Assembly: GCA_030762175.1 (NCBI GenBank)
Contig: CM060831.1
Coordinates: forward strand, 4,355,001 to 4,419,000
DNA: 64,000 nucleotides
Reading direction: 5' to 3'
DNA from: Metallyticus violacea
Taxonomy: Eukaryota > Arthropoda > Insecta > Mantodea > Metallyticidae
Part shown: piece by piece, positions 1 to 13,210 of the stretch
Position numbering within the stretch: position 1 is the first letter of the stretch
How the letters are laid out: each line of letters opens with the position of its first letter
Translations under genes and position numbers: made by a program
The notes under the pieces: model-generated
The model's input: only the letters and a program-made list of their open reading frames with translations
The model's database searches: none
Told to the model about the DNA's origin: nothing

Positions 1-956
1 GGACGTAACATTTCTTAGAAAAGATGAAACAATTCCTGATAACAGACAGACCATTTCTTAGAAAAGACGGAGCAATTCTTGGTAGATGGTAAATTTATTA
101 AAATTGCAAGTTCGTGCTGAAATGTTCGGCTTTTAATACAGAAATTCTGTAAAATATTAGAATGTATTTCATTTTTATATACTGCATGGTGTTTTTCCAG
201 CAATATCAGATCAAAAGATAATTTTACTATCTAACTAAATTAGAAATAGAATGTAACTTGATTATCCACTTCAATTCTTGTTTTATTTACAAGAGTATAG
301 ATTATTGAGATTTTTTAAAATTAATTTTGGTCATTGAGCTATTTATTCTCGAGACAATTGGCGCTTTATGTTGCAGTCTTGTAATGTAGAAAATCAACCG
401 CTCGAGCGGTAAAGTTCATTCATTATACTTAGCGCAAAATGAATTTTAAAACTAAAAATGTCATACTTCCGAGTTTAAGCAGACAGTAGTAGCAGGATAA
501 GTATTAGTCGCGTGTTACTTCTTTTGTTTTTAAGGAATTTAATAGAAAGACAACGGTTGCTTAATATGGCACATTTAAATGACCTAAATAGCAGTAATTA
601 ATGGAGGAGTGGATACAGAACACTGTGCATGTTTTAAGTTATTGATGAAACTATTGCGTGTATTATATATTTCGTACCAACATTTGTGGTTAGGCAGGAC
701 TCTTCCCTAATCTACTATCACTAGGACAGTGAGAGTTAGCAATACGGAAAGATTCGTAAGAACGTTGAAGCTGTTTTTGGAGCGAGATGAAGAAAGTTTT
801 AATGAATGGTGTGAGCAGGATGTTATGTTTTGACTCCTTTGCAAGTGAGAACAACACAGGTACACACATTTTATAACTATGCTAAGGAAGAAGTCCCTTT
901 CCTTAAAATAACGATAAATACGATGCTGTCCAATATAGGACCAGAAATTTGGACTA

Positions 957-1202
957 CATCTCAAGTAATCAGCGTCCCATCCAATTCAGGGTGTGAAACG
1001 GCCTACAAATTTTACTCAGAGGCCTCTTCTTTCATGCTTGAGGTTCTTTACTGTGCCGTAAATTTACGACACGGGATCCACGGCTTTACTTCCCTTCCGA
1101 AGAATGGGATTTTTACGCCCGAGAAAAAAAAACATCCGGATTGAACCCGCGATCTTGCGTCTACGAGACAAGTATGGCTACTACTAGACCACCAGGACCT
1201 AC
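957..1202 (-). mobile_element. tRNA-derived SINE, family 1
   Basis: Read on the minus strand, the copy begins at 1202 with a tRNA-like head (box A like GGTGGTGTAGTGGTAA, box B like GGTTCAAACCC) and continues with the family body (cgggcgtaaaaatcc, cgtgccgtaaat motifs). This copy keeps most CpGs. It lies next to a mariner fragment. Confidence 0.85.
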
Positions 1203-1269
1203 TAATGTCAACTTGTAAGTATAGTACTGCATAAAAGTTTCTTATTGCTATTGACAGTAGTAGGGCGAC

Positions 1270-1446
1270 TTCGGCCACCAGATGAATGCCTGCTGGTTTC
1301 TTGCCCTCACTACCCAAAAAGCGCATAATTGCTCGCTGCTCCTCCTCATGCACTTTCCAAGGGGCCTGCCACCTTGTCTTGTTATGGCCATTGACATCAC
1401 ATTTGCCGAGATGCCCCGCGCGCTTGTTCCTCCAGCAAAAGGACAC
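1270..1446 (-). pseudogene. mariner transposase N-terminal fragment
   Basis: The minus-strand frame reads HEEEQRAIMRFLGSEGKKPA, close to the helix-turn-helix opening of insect mariner/SETMAR-type transposases. It breaks off after about 40 residues. The rest of the element is not visible. Confidence 0.5.
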
Positions 1447-1499
1447 ATATCTTCGTTATTTATACGTGCAGTGCAACACCCTACTACATAATTGAGAAT

Positions 1500-2560
1500 T
1501 TATATTGCTAAATTAAGATTATTTTCTTCACTCAGCCTTGTATTAAGACAAATAATTATATTTTTCAGATCTGTACTCTAAGGTAAAGAAGTATAGGAGG
1601 AAAAAGTACTTTAAGAGTCCGTAAGTCTGTCTTGCACGCTATAACGTTATGATAAAGGCAGCACTCTCATATCAAAGTAACGCAGTTAATTCCCGCTCGA
1701 CATAATTTGAAAGAACCGCGTGTTCCAGTAATAATTTAACGAAATTATTTTTATTGGAGTTCTTGATAAGTCAAAATAATAAAACACACAGAGAGACCAA
1801 TAGCCCTTATTTTTGTTTTTGCTATTTTCCGTGGGGCAGTTAAAATAGACGATACATTTATCAAATTAAAACAAAATAACAAATGGACTGAAACAAAACA
1901 GCCTTCAAATAATCAAGTATATATCTTAACTGTTTTATATATGCTTTTTTCCAAGCAACAGTAATCCGTAGGACTTTTTGCAATTTAAATATAATTGGAC
2001 TGACCCATATTCAAAGTTTTCTTGCGCGAGGACTTAAATAAATACATAAAAAATAGATAAATAAAAAGGAAAAAGAGGAAGGAAAGCATTTACGCGCCAG
2101 GCATCTTCATATAAACTTTGATATGTTTTAGATAGTCCACAGTAGAGCGCAGTATAGCAATGGTACATAGCTCTATCTCTTGAATGAGACATTAACTATA
2201 AGTCTGCCAGCCTCGCCCAGAATGACGATGAACCATCCTTCGATGACGCGTTTCTCCCCCGCCCACCCACACACACATATAAAACTAATTATACACATTG
2301 GAAAATTCATTATTTCTAATATAGAATGAAATTAAAAGACGGATAAAAGATATTTTCCACCCAAACTTCTATAAGAGTGGTTTGAGAAAAAGAACATTTA
2401 TCGGGAAATTAAATATGCAATTAACGGTAGCATTACCTTACAGAAGATTTTGAATGTCATACATTTCAATACTTGTAGGTCTGTTATCCATACAATTTAA
2501 TATGCGAACTATAGTTGGTCCAAATTAGTTTGTATAATTGACTTATTGTTCGAGGGTAAC
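1500..2560. other. No recognisable gene
   Basis: AT-rich sequence without a convincing frame, exon or repeat. Around 2215-2280 there is a short GC-richer patch (ccccgcccaccc followed by a short CA run). CpG frequency drops after about 2,300. Confidence 0.5.
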
Positions 2561-2800
2561 TTAATTAAGAATTATCTTTTCCTTTTCACAATATATCTTT
2601 ATTCATTCTCAATATTTTTATGATCTTTCTCAAAATGGTCCCTGTGGATGCAATGCACCTTTCCCAGCATTTTTGCCAGTTTTTATAGACATGTTAGACA
2701 CCACTTTTGAACAGTAGTTCAGAATAGCTTCAGCAGCCTTCTTGCTTGTGATAGTGTAAAATGTTTGTTTCTTCAATTTAGGAAAAACAAAAAACCACCA
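2560..2800 (-). pseudogene. mariner transposase C-terminal fragment
   Basis: The minus-strand translation contains KCWERCIASTG followed, after frame breaks, by a text like the usual YFEKD end of mariner transposases. Only the last part of the protein remains. Confidence 0.45.
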
Positions 2801-3937
2801 TTGGCTAAATCTAGACCCACACTAGATACTTCTGTACAAATTTATTGTTGCTACATCAAGAAAACAAAACAGTGTAGCAAATAATAAAATGCTTTTTTGT
2901 TAACTGTGTTTTGTTATTAATAACATAAATATTGTCCTTTGTTTATACACATGAACTCAGGTTTAGTGATAATGAACTATTTTACTTAAAGAATTAAATG
3001 TGACATTTAATGTTAAATAATTCTATCTGATGTTGAATGAAAGGGAAAGAATTATAAGTTTAATTATGTTTGGCTAAGAAGGCAGGCCAAGATCCCATCA
3101 AAAGGCAGTGAATTTTATTTAATAATATACATTCAGATCACAACCACAGTGACAAGAATCGTAAAGATATTTACTCAAACTGGAAGCATAAAGGACTTAA
3201 CCAATACTAGGTTGATGAAAAGTGCACTGATGAGAAAACTTATTGGATGTTCTCCTCCATGTACAAGTAAATCCAAAAGTTTCTATAAAAATTTGTCATT
3301 AGAATCAAATATAAGCCAAATTTCCATGATGAAAATACTTAAAAGTGCCAAGCAACATTCTTATAAAATTTAACTTCTGCATAAACTTTCAGAGGAAATC
3401 CCTATAGAATGCAGTTTTGTGAATTAAAAGATTGAACGCATTTACAACAATTCAGTTTTTCTTAAACAAATGGCATTCTCAGATGAACCACATTCTACCT
3501 GAATGGATTTGTCAACAGACACAATGGCCGATACTGGACACACATAAATCCACAATGGGTGAAGAACCACATGTAGCATATTTAACAACTTCACTGTTCC
3601 TAACTTCTTTCAAGTTTACAATTACAATACCACATGTAGTACTTACAAAAACTTAATGTTTGAACTGGTATTGTTGGTGACCATATCATTGTTCCTTTCT
3701 CATTTATAGAAACTCTAAATGCTAATAGATATTATGATGTGCTTCAAAATTATGTAGTACTGGCTATTATAAATTTGTTTCCATATCCAGTCACCCATGG
3801 GCCACCCAGAGATGACACCTTTTTAAACAAGGTGAAGCTCAAGCCTTCTATGGACAGATTGTTCGTCAGTATTTATAGCAGGTTTTCCCACAATGATGGA
3901 ATAGTAGAAGAGGTCACATAGAGTGGCCAACCAGTAT

Positions 3938-4910
3938 CAGAGCCTGGAAATTGGGCAAAATGCCTTTTCTATCTGGGTGGATATATTTAAGAGTCACATA
4001 GAAATGAACATGTTTCCATACTAGGGCCAGTTTTTACTTTGCCTATTTTAAGGTTTAAAACTTTTTTTTGGCTCATTATGGATGTTATGCATTTTAAAAA
4101 GCACATAAAGAACTTCAATATATCAAAGTGAAACAAGTTATAAAAATTAAATGGCAATTAATCTCACAAAAATATCTATTAAAATCTTGATATACATTTC
4201 TTTTCAAGCAACCAAAAGCTTTCTCCTCAACCCATTTACTTAAGCTCTTTCAATAGCAGAATCTTCATTAGTGAAGTGAATGCATGGTTATTCAGGCATA
4301 CAAATACCAGAAAATGGGATGACAGAAGCATTGCAGTTTTGAATAGTACTGCGGAATGACCTTGTATTGATCTGCATGAGACAATTCTAGAAAATTTGTG
4401 ATTGGATAACTTCTCAGCTGCATAAATGTAGCAAACAATTATAAGCCAGAAAGATGAGAGCTATATAGCTGTGCAATAAACTGTCCCTACAATGTATTCA
4501 TTAAAGGAGTAAGAGATATTAACTTGAGTCTCCTATAAATGCACAAACAGAAAATGAACTCAACCAGAAACCACTGCTCATCTTTTGCTCTTTCACCAGG
4601 ACTATTTAAAACTACTTTACTTCGTTTTGATCAACATTTCCATGATGTCCTGAAACGTGAATGTTCTGCTGTAATTGGTATGAGTCTTTCCAAAATATCT
4701 TGATTTTTAATATGCTCCAATCACTTCAGTGGAAGTAGAATATTATTTTTTTCATGTAAAAACCTCTGACAACTAGTCAATTATGACTGTTAATACCTTG
4801 AAAAAAAAAATTCTTTTTGATTGTAATCAAGAAGAGTAAGCTTAAGTACTTTAATTATGTGATAAAGAAATTATTAAGTATCTTAAATACCTATTTTCAT
4901 GCCTTCCTGG
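3938..4910 (+). mobile_element. Old hAT copy, same family as 45243-46789
   Basis: It opens with CAGAGCCTGGAA, the same terminal sequence as the element at 45243, and then runs parallel to it: the aggcaaaatgcc/gggcaaaatgcc start, the gcataaatgtagcaaacaat segment, and the coding end (about 4710-4905) that corresponds to 46505-46695. Heavily mutated; the right terminus is not visible. Confidence 0.7.
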
Positions 4911-5110
4911 AAAAAAGTTTAACTCACATTTAATCTGTAATTTGAAAAAGGAAATAGATCCACATTTTTGCAGAAATGAATTGAGATATACATTTTGTCT
5001 CTTAGTACTTAAACAATATAGCTGTGTAAAAGAGAGAAATGTCATGCAATAAATGTGAATCCAGTACCAGGTTAAAACTCCCATTGATTTTAAAAAGGAA
5101 ATAACCTGGA

Positions 5111-5238
5111 CTTAATTATCTAGTGAACTGATTCGTTAATTCTATACCACTTACTGTTGAATTATGCGAAACTAGATTTGCATAATTTAACAGTAAGTGG
5201 AGCATAAGATTGTCAAATCGACTCACTAGATAATTAAG
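5111..5238. repeat. Palindromic foldback, about 128 bp (MITE-like)
   Basis: Arms 5111-5170 and 5177-5238 are inverted copies (outer sequence cttaattatctagtga, inner sequence ttactgttgaattatgc) separated by six bases. It looks like a small foldback or MITE. No flanking duplication was evident. Confidence 0.75.
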
Positions 5239-5386
5239 AATATAATAGTCGCTTCACTATATTGGTTCCGACACAAAATTAAATGTTATATTTCAAAACT
5301 TGAACTTGTTTTCCTTATTATAGATGGGCTTGAATGATTGCTTTATTATTTTGTTGGTAAACATCAATTTAATTGATTATTAGAGT

Positions 5387-6973
5387 ATGTTGGTAATATT
5401 ATTTATTATTGTTGTGGTAGCTACCTGTAGCGCATATTACAACTTTGTTATTTTTGTGCTATTTATAATGGATGGTTCTGAAAGTGAATCGCCAAGAAAG
5501 AATAAGAGGGAAGGGGTTCAAAGTATTGAGGATTATGCTCATGAGAAGAGAAACAGATCTCATTTAACTGGGATGGAGTATGTTACCAGGAAGGGTAAGG
5601 TTATGGATGCCCAGAAATTATGTCCTGATTGCAGCTACCAGCTGAAGTGCATGATGTTGATAAAATAGCTGTTCTATCACAGAGACAGTGAATCTGCTAA
5701 AAATGAATAAGAAGCATATCTAATTGGAATAATGGAGAGTAAATCAGTATATAGAAGATGGTCAAGAAATGAGAATGTACAGACAAGAACATTATTATTC
5801 ATTTCAATTAAAAATGAGTGTAGGAATCCACAAAGTGAAACTATCATAAATCTTGTTGAATTAAAAGTAAAACTACTAAAATCATATTAAATCTCTCTTG
5901 ATGTTTCATATTAAAACTTTTTTTATTAAAAAGTAAGTTGGGAAAGACCAACAGAGTGCACACAGTCAAGTATACATCCTACTTGAAGTGATTTGTTAGT
6001 CGTCAAATGGTTGACATTGTGAGCAAGTGACTCAGGAAACTAGTCCCAAACTTATTTTTAAATAAAAAAAGTTTTAATGTGAAAGGTCAAGAGAGTTTTA
6101 ATATGATTTTAGTAATTAAAATGTAAATTGGAACTTTCAGTGTTTAGTAGTTTTACTTTTAATTCAACAAGAATTATCATTCATCTTTCATGTGCTGTTA
6201 GGTTGCAGAAGAGTTTTGTGTTTGTAACAAGCATTTTTGCTGTCTCTGGGAAATCTGTAACATCCCTGCTACTTCACAGCAAGTCTCCTGTTATTATAAG
6301 GATGATAAACATGTTAATATAGTAATGCAGTCCCTGAAGCAGCTCTTTGTACAATAGATTAACATACCAGGGCATTTCCTAGACACCAAAAACATTGCTT
6401 AAATGAATGTCTCACATACCCAGACCTCCAACTTAATGTTAAATAGATATATCAACTCTTCTTTGGAGAGAACAAGTAGGTGTAAAGTATGAATACTATC
6501 TAAAGTACTACATTCTAGACTTAGATCTGGTTGTCCTCAGATGGATGTGTGATCAAAGTGCAAGGATTTAAATGTAAAGATCATCACTGAATGAAAATAT
6601 TAAAAGTTGCAGAATTAATGGTACAGTGGTCGATGTATTTTAAGAAGACACCAAAGCTATTCCTCATCATTGTGATCCTGGGCTATCTCTTTCAAAGTAT
6701 AAGCATCTAACATATAATAAAAAACAATTTGAATTTTTCAAGGCACTTGAGTACATTCACGGCACTATCCAGCACTCTTTCAAGTTGGCAAAAGGTAATG
6801 CAAATAAAGGTCTGCCTTTCCAAAAAGTATATGGTACAGCTGGTGTTCCAATCAATAATAATGAGATAGCAGATGTTGGAAAAGCAGTATCCCAGAAGAT
6901 ATCACAGCTTCTACTAAATGATGAAATCCAACTGATTGATGGATTTGTTGATTTCAGGAAAAATATACCATAA
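5387..6973 (+). pseudogene. Broken unclassified transposon-like protein gene
   Basis: An opening frame of 93 codons has an MDGSESESPRKNKR start, then KGKVMDAQKLCPDCSY with paired cysteines, resembling the N-terminus of an insect multi-copy protein family I associate with unclassified DNA transposons. The reading continues with stops and frame shifts. Around 6440-6973 further pieces (GTIQHSFKLAKGNANKGLPF, ending QLIDGFVDFRKNIP and a stop) look like the C-terminal part. A 330-bp foldback sits in the middle (5848-6176). Function unknown; family assignment is tentative. Confidence 0.4.
5848..6176. repeat. Long inverted repeat inside a broken frame
   Basis: The outer arm ttgttgaattaaaagtaaaa (from about 5853) reappears inverted, ending near 6170; the match extends inward through ctctcttgatgtttcatatt to the acttttta / taaaaagt region near 5942 and 6050. 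A centre of about 105 bp (5945-6045) is not repeated. It is probably a foldback DNA element inserted in the surrounding pseudogene. Confidence 0.7.
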
Positions 6974-7171
6974 TTTGATACAAATTAAACTGGTGAACAA
7001 GCATTAGTTTTTGTTTGTCCCTTTTATGAAAAGTTGGATACAATTTGTATCTAATTTATGTTTTATGTTACCCAGCATTTTTGAAGTATTGTAAATAAAT
7101 ATTTTTCTTAGTGTTAGCCAGTAATCTGGGAAATATTGCCAAACATGAGCACCCCAAAGATGATCATATGA

Positions 7172-7418
7172 TATAAACAATGTAATACAGGTTTTTTCAC
7201 ACTAACTCCATTCACTTACATAAAATTTGGACATATGTTTCGGGAGCGATCCCTCCCATCTTCAGTCTGTTGACCTCAGGCTGAAGATGGGAGGGATCGC
7301 TCCCGAAACTTATATCCAAATTTTATGTAAGTGAATGGAGTTAGTGTGAAAAAAACTGTATTACATTGTTTATATATATACCACTCCATTGTCAACAGCT
7401 TCGTAAGTACATTTAATT
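7172..7418. mobile_element. Penelope-derived foldback insertion with 13-bp target duplication
   Basis: The near-identical inverted arms 7172-7265 and 7281-7376 each carry the Penelope-type terminal motif (ctgaagatgggagggatc, then gctcccgaaac). Next comes ccactccattgtcaacagct (from 7381), an inverted copy of 8328-8347 beside the reverse transcriptase remnant. The 247-bp insert is flanked by perfect copies of GATGATCATATGA at 7159-7171 and 7419-7431. Confidence 0.85.
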
Positions 7419-8299
7419 GATGATCATATGAGCTTGTATGCTGTATGAATTTAAATTAGGGAACAATGAAACTGCAGCAGCACAAAAAATATGCCCTGCC
7501 TTTGGTGCAGATGCTATGAATGCAAAGTTCTAGGAAGGCAGTGAAACTCTCAAGGATAACCTATGAATATGAAGACAATAGAGGCTTTCTTAGGGACTAT
7601 TGAGACAACAATAACCAGATTTGTAAAAACAAAGCGAACAATTCAATGTCAGTGCAGAAACATATATAAACTCAGTTCTGGGTTCTACACTTAGCTGATA
7701 TGAGGATCACTCTAAAAATTTTGAGAATGAATGCAACGAAATTTAAAAAATTTAGTTCTGATCATTGCATTCTCTATAACAGTTCATCAGTTCAAACCAT
7801 TTTATTAACGCTGAATGTTATGCTTCTTTGGATAGGGTATGTAGCTAATGCAGCTTTAGCTGTTTCAAATTGTTGGCCAAGAATTTATTTTATTTCGGGG
7901 AACAGAAAAATGTCATATGCGGTCATATCTGGAATGTAGGGAGGACAGGACAAACATTTCACTCCTGCAGAAAGTGGGTTGTTTCCAGCGCAGTTTGGGC
8001 ACAGGTATTGTCATGGTGCTATGCAACAAGATTCCATGCAGAACAGTCTTAGGACCCTTTGTTCTCAGTCCATTAAAAACTTGAGGCAGGCATTTTGTAG
8101 TGTACCATTGGACAGTGACAGTCTTTTGTCCCTCAAGCGGAATTGTCAATTTATGACCACTAGCTGAGAAGATGGAACGGATCATCTTTTTTGCCAACAG
8201 ATCTTGCTTACCTCACTTTTGTTGGGGGATCCTTTCCTGGGAAGAACTAGATCAATGACTGTCTCTTAGTTTCTGAATCCACCTATTATGATATTAAAT

Positions 8300-9465
8300 A
8301 TGTATTTTGATATCGTACTTACAAAGCTGTTGACAATGGAGTGGTAATTTGAAATACACATCACAAAAGCCTTCCCTTTAATTTTCAAGTCATGGTATAG
8401 GTATGTGGATGACATTCTTGCAATAATACCGAAGAAACACTCAATAGATGCCCTGAAACTTCTTAATTTGCTACATGAATTTATACAATTTACTATAGAA
8501 GAAAAAAGAAATGGGTGGCTACCATTTCTAGATTTAAAAATTATAAGAAATGGAGATTGTTTGAATTTTGGAATTTACAGAAAAGAAACACACACAGAAA
8601 ACTACATAAAAATGAGAGTTATAACCCCATTCCACATAAATATGCAGTTTTTCACAGTTTGGCACACAGACGATGAATATTTGATGAATATTCCCCTCAC
8701 AGAAACAGAGTACAAAATAGAATACAAACAAATAATGACAGTTATAATCAATGATTTCAACAAAGACACAGTGATAAAAATTATCAACAAATCTAAAAGA
8801 CAAAAAGGGATAAGGGAAGTTTCCACACTGAAAAAAACAAAAGAAGAATACAAATTCAAAAGTTTCACCAACCATCAAATTTACCACAAGTTCAAGAAAA
8901 TCTTCATTATTCCAAAGAGCATGGGATAATGTCAGTGCCAAAGAACAGATATAACATCAAGAATTTATTAGGTTGCACAGTAAAAGACTCCGTGCCAACA
9001 GAACAGAAATCAGGAATTTATGAAATAAAATGTCCAGATTGTGAACAGAGCTACATATGCAAAACAAAAAGAAATTTGGAAATTTGGAGGAAAGAACATT
9101 TTAGGAATATTTGGTTTAAACAGATGGATAAATCAGCAGTAGCAGCTCACTTTTGAACCAAAAACCATGAAATAAAACCGGGAATTAAACTGCTGAAACA
9201 TCTTCACAACCCATTGGAGTTATCAACTTGGGAAAAAATTTTCATATTAAAAAATAGAGAAAACCTAATGAATTTCGAGTTTCCTCCTAAGGATGAACTC
9301 AGCAACTTCCTACTTCAACCAACACAGGCCATCACAGGTACATTCGGTTGTCCAGCCATCGTTTCGAGTAGCGGTGGTTCAGTGAGCAACTGAAGATGGG
9401 AGAGATTCTCCCGAAATGCATCTTAATTTCACATAAGTAAGTGGAGTTTAGTGTAAAAAATGAAT
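8300..9465 (+). mobile_element. Penelope-like retroelement, 5'-truncated
   Basis: The coding remnant begins with the reverse transcriptase catalytic box YVDDILAII (8400-8430), then WLPFLDLKIIRNGD and IYRKETHTEN, typical of Penelope-like RTs. After a stop and frame change at about 8929, the GIY-YIG endonuclease domain follows (GIYEIKCPDCEQSYICKTKR; the second motif is YIC rather than YIG), then the C-terminal tail (KLLKHLHNPLELSTWEKIFI). The 3' end at 9385-9465 carries the ctgaagatgggagagatt motif shared with the other copies. Stops and frame shifts make it inactive. Confidence 0.85.
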
Positions 9466-9469
9466 GCCT

Positions 9470-10440
9470 AAGTTTAGATATTTTGATCTTTCCATCAAAT
9501 TTTTCTGTCATTTCCTAGCACCAATGCATAGGTGCTTTTTTCCATTCATTTGTAAGGTGCTGGGGGATTCAACGACTGCAAAGCTTCCTGACATGAAGTT
9601 TTACTTTGAGGATTGTTTTCACTGCTGCCAAACCAATATTTAGGGCATAGTGAATCTCATTATATATGCAAAGATGATCTTCCTGCCACATGCACTCTGC
9701 TTTCATCGGATGTTGCTGTAGCCGGCCGTCCTGCTCAGTCTTCATCTTCAAGGGCAAAGATCCCCAAATGCACAATGCATGACAACACTTGCATATACAT
9801 ACACAGCTGTGCTGATACCACACATTGTTGGAGGATGCTCAGACTTGCACATGTTGCTATCTAAACTTCAATCAAAAGCTAGGGAAATCTTCACAACTCC
9901 TTGTTGTCCATTCTCAAAACTTTTAGTGACCCTCGTAATGGCTTAAGGCAGATGATGCCTGTTGCAATGTTGTCAATGGAGCAGAAGGATCTCTTTCTTG
10001 ATAGGCTGCTGACATATATTGGTTGGCAATACATGAATCTATCCCCAAAAATATCACTGTACCAAATGCAATGCAAACGTAATGCACAACCACATACATC
10101 TAAGATGGCTTATGAAACCACTATCTGACTTGGCCAGGAAACTACTGCATCCACTATATTCTCTACATATTGTACTAGCAAATGATCATATCCAAGGGCA
10201 GTAATTCCAAACTCTTAGTCTATCTGGAAACTGCACTGGTTGAATTTTTTGCTGTCGTAAGGAGTTCTACCACATTGGAATTCATACTCCATCACATAGA
10301 AGGTTTTTGATAGTGATAGCATCTATACTGAAGATGTCTAGTATGAAACCAACAACAGAACTTTTCTTGCCATCTTATATATGGAAGATGGTAACAAAAT
10401 TTCTGTGGGGTCTATAGAATGCAATAACAAAGTCTTGCTG
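9470..10440. other. Unrecognised region, possible decayed element
   Basis: Several overlapping short frames occur on both strands (for example 9901-10128 plus, 9891-10076 minus), with denser than average coding-like composition, but nothing I recognise. It may be an old transposon. Confidence 0.25.
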
Positions 10441-13200
10441 CACACTAAAATCATCAAAACTTTAAAAAAAAAACTTTCTTTTTTCTCTTTTACATGTTTT
10501 GTGACCAATGCTAAAAGGTGTACCTTTAGGCAAAATAACTAAAAATCAACAAATAGTAGTTCATTAGTGTTTACATACTTAGTGCATTTGAATGTTTCAT
10601 TATAAATGTAGCAAATTTTATAAGTATTGATGAACCTTTGTAAATATGTTGAAATATTTGAGAATGTTTAAAAAAAATCATATTCATACGCACACTACTA
10701 TAGTGATGAATCATTTTATTAAAATTACAATGAACATCTAACAATTTACTTTATGTGCTTTTTCTACTTATCGACACTCCTGTTCTGGTGATATCTTCCC
10801 TTAGCTCTTTCTTAAATTTTCTACTTTCACTACTGTTTCTTTTTATAGGCCCTCATTCACCGGTATTTCATTTCATAGTAATATGCCCAAAACACTGAGT
10901 TCCGCAGCTACTGTTTCTGCTGAAAATGCCAATTTCATTTCACATTCAACTCCTTTCACAGGTAAGTTATAAACTAATTCATCTAAATAAAATAATGACA
11001 CCCGAAGGCAGGTTGCAACACTTATATATTAGCTGCCACATATCTACCACAACAGTTGCCTACAGCTTGAAAACTCTACTACTTTAATGCTGGATGAGAA
11101 ATCCAATTACATTACTTGGAGTTGAATTTGATATTTGATTCTGGAACTGACATTCTGTCAGTATAAAGGCTGTTTATGTTCGCTGACTTCTAAAGAGCAT
11201 TTATGACAAATTATATAGAACGAGCCAAGTTTTTATATATTGGCTGCTTATTTTGTCACTTGCCGAGGAAATTAATTTTGCCCATGTACGAAGCAATCAA
11301 GCTGAACAATGCTCACCCATACCAATTAACATTCTTGTCTTTAATGATGAATATTTGCAAGTATTGAACACTTAACCTCAAATTGCACAGGGTTTAATAT
11401 TTAACAGCAATTTGCACAGAGTTCTCTGCCTATTTTGTGATAAATGTTGGCAATAAAATATTGCTAATCTTAATGCTCCGTAGTTAACTATGAAATGGAA
11501 ACAAATTAAAGGTCATGTCATTAAATTGAGGGCAAGGTTAAATTTTCAGCTGGAATCCATTGAATAAATTAAGTAAACTGATAGAACAACTTTTAAGTCA
11601 GTAGCAACTAGAGCGCTTAACAAAACAAAACATTCAAGGAGCATCACACTGGCAGTGATTTGCGCGATTCGCCATATTACGCTGTCGTCTGTTTGCAACA
11701 ATGGAGTGAATGGATACGTGCTTAGTATTTTTACGTATATTTGTGCATTTATCACAGAAATGAAGAATTAGACAACTAAAATCGCCGACATTCAGCACTG
11801 CTCTTCATTATGTTTAAATATTTAAAGCAATCTGTGGTCTCTAGCCCTTTCAATCTACAAGCTCTATTTTCGAATTAAACCAAAGTGAAAATAGGTAAGC
11901 AAATACTAAAATGTTCTTATACCCTTCAAAGATTTGAGGCGAATTCTGCCGTTTGAATTTTTTTAGTGTTATGCGAAAATGTTTTTTTCTGTGTGGTATA
12001 GTTTACTCGAGAGCTAGGATCACATCTCTGCAAATTTTGACATTAGTACTGAAAGATGGAAGTGGTTTAAATTGATTAGCCCTACGATTTTTATAGGTCA
12101 GTGTGTCAAAGCTTTATAACATACTGATTTAGTGTGGCTTTACGCTTATAAAATGCCATGCAGAGAATAGTAGTTTCTGTGTTGAAGGAACTAGGTTCAA
12201 ATTAGTGTTAAGGAAGTTCACTGCTGATATGTTATTGCACATGAGGAATTAATAAATAAAGTAGATACATTGTGTTTCGTTCATTAAATAAATATTAACA
12301 GAAATTTATTGGAGCTATATTTGACCCCTGATAATTCATATGAATAATCCCAGCAGATAGAGTATCAGTTATTTTAATCCTGTTTATCAGTTGTGTACAC
12401 AAGATTGCACTGTTTTCTCTCTTGCAGCACTTAGTTCATTCATTCCCAAGTTCATGGCCCTTTAAATTTCATGCTTTGTTTTATATTTTCTTTTGTTCCC
12501 TCCAGAGGAATAGTGAGGCTTCATCTTTTTCATGATGACTTAAGCTCAAACTTTATGCCTATTGCCTCTTGTTTAAGGGATAAATTAGCTTGTTTTCTCT
12601 CTGTTCATGGTACATTTAAAAGCCTTCTTTAAAACCATAATTCAGAAGCATATATTCAGAATTGAGTAAAGCATTGTTTGCATCATCTTAATGTTGTATT
12701 CTTAAATATTATAACCATTTCATTAAAATTCTCATCACACAGTTTCCTAATATAATGCTTCTTGAGTTTAGTTTAATTCCTGGAGTGTTCAGTGAGTTCG
12801 CAGAGCAGTCATAGAGACCTATGAACATAGAACTTGTCATATACAATTACCAAGTTTTTTTGTAACAGTATTCATCCTACTTACATTGTTTAAGAACATC
12901 TTCTGACAATCAAATATCTTTTTGTCATGGTCTCCTTTCATAATTTTTTTAGGCCTTCCTCATTTCCTTCTTATATCTCTTTTGGTAATCTCTCATCTGG
13001 CATTCTTATTAGATGCCCTTACTATAAGGTTTATTTAAATATCCACATACCTTGACCTGCATTTAACTTCATTCTTACTATATAATCTTCTTTCTCAGTT
13101 TCCATTGTTCTCTTTTTTTTTTTCCATCAAGAAAATATTTATTTATCTAATATTTACTGATCACTAAGTAAGATACAAAAGAAATTAAAGTCTGATCACT
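10440..13200. other. AT-rich stretch, one candidate exon
   Basis: Apart from the possible exon at 10849-10961, no frame or known repeat was found. A locally CpG-containing patch lies at about 11600-11720. Confidence 0.4.
10849..10961 (+). CDS. Candidate internal exon of an unknown gene
   Basis: Bounded by acceptor tttctttttatag (ends 10848) and a consensus donor CAG|gtaagt (starts 10962). One of three frames is open through all 113 nt: 37 codons beginning PSFTGISFHSNMPKTLSSAA and ending ISHSTPFT, rich in Ser and Thr, like a disordered linker. No neighbouring exon was found to confirm the phase. No homology recognised. Confidence 0.35.
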
Positions 13201-13210
13201 TTCCTTTAGA

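Noticed and set aside
8534..8941. Minus-strand frames of 89-135 codons rich in Phe and Cys
   Set aside because: They are the antisense of the Penelope reverse transcriptase frame and read as low-complexity hydrophobic text.
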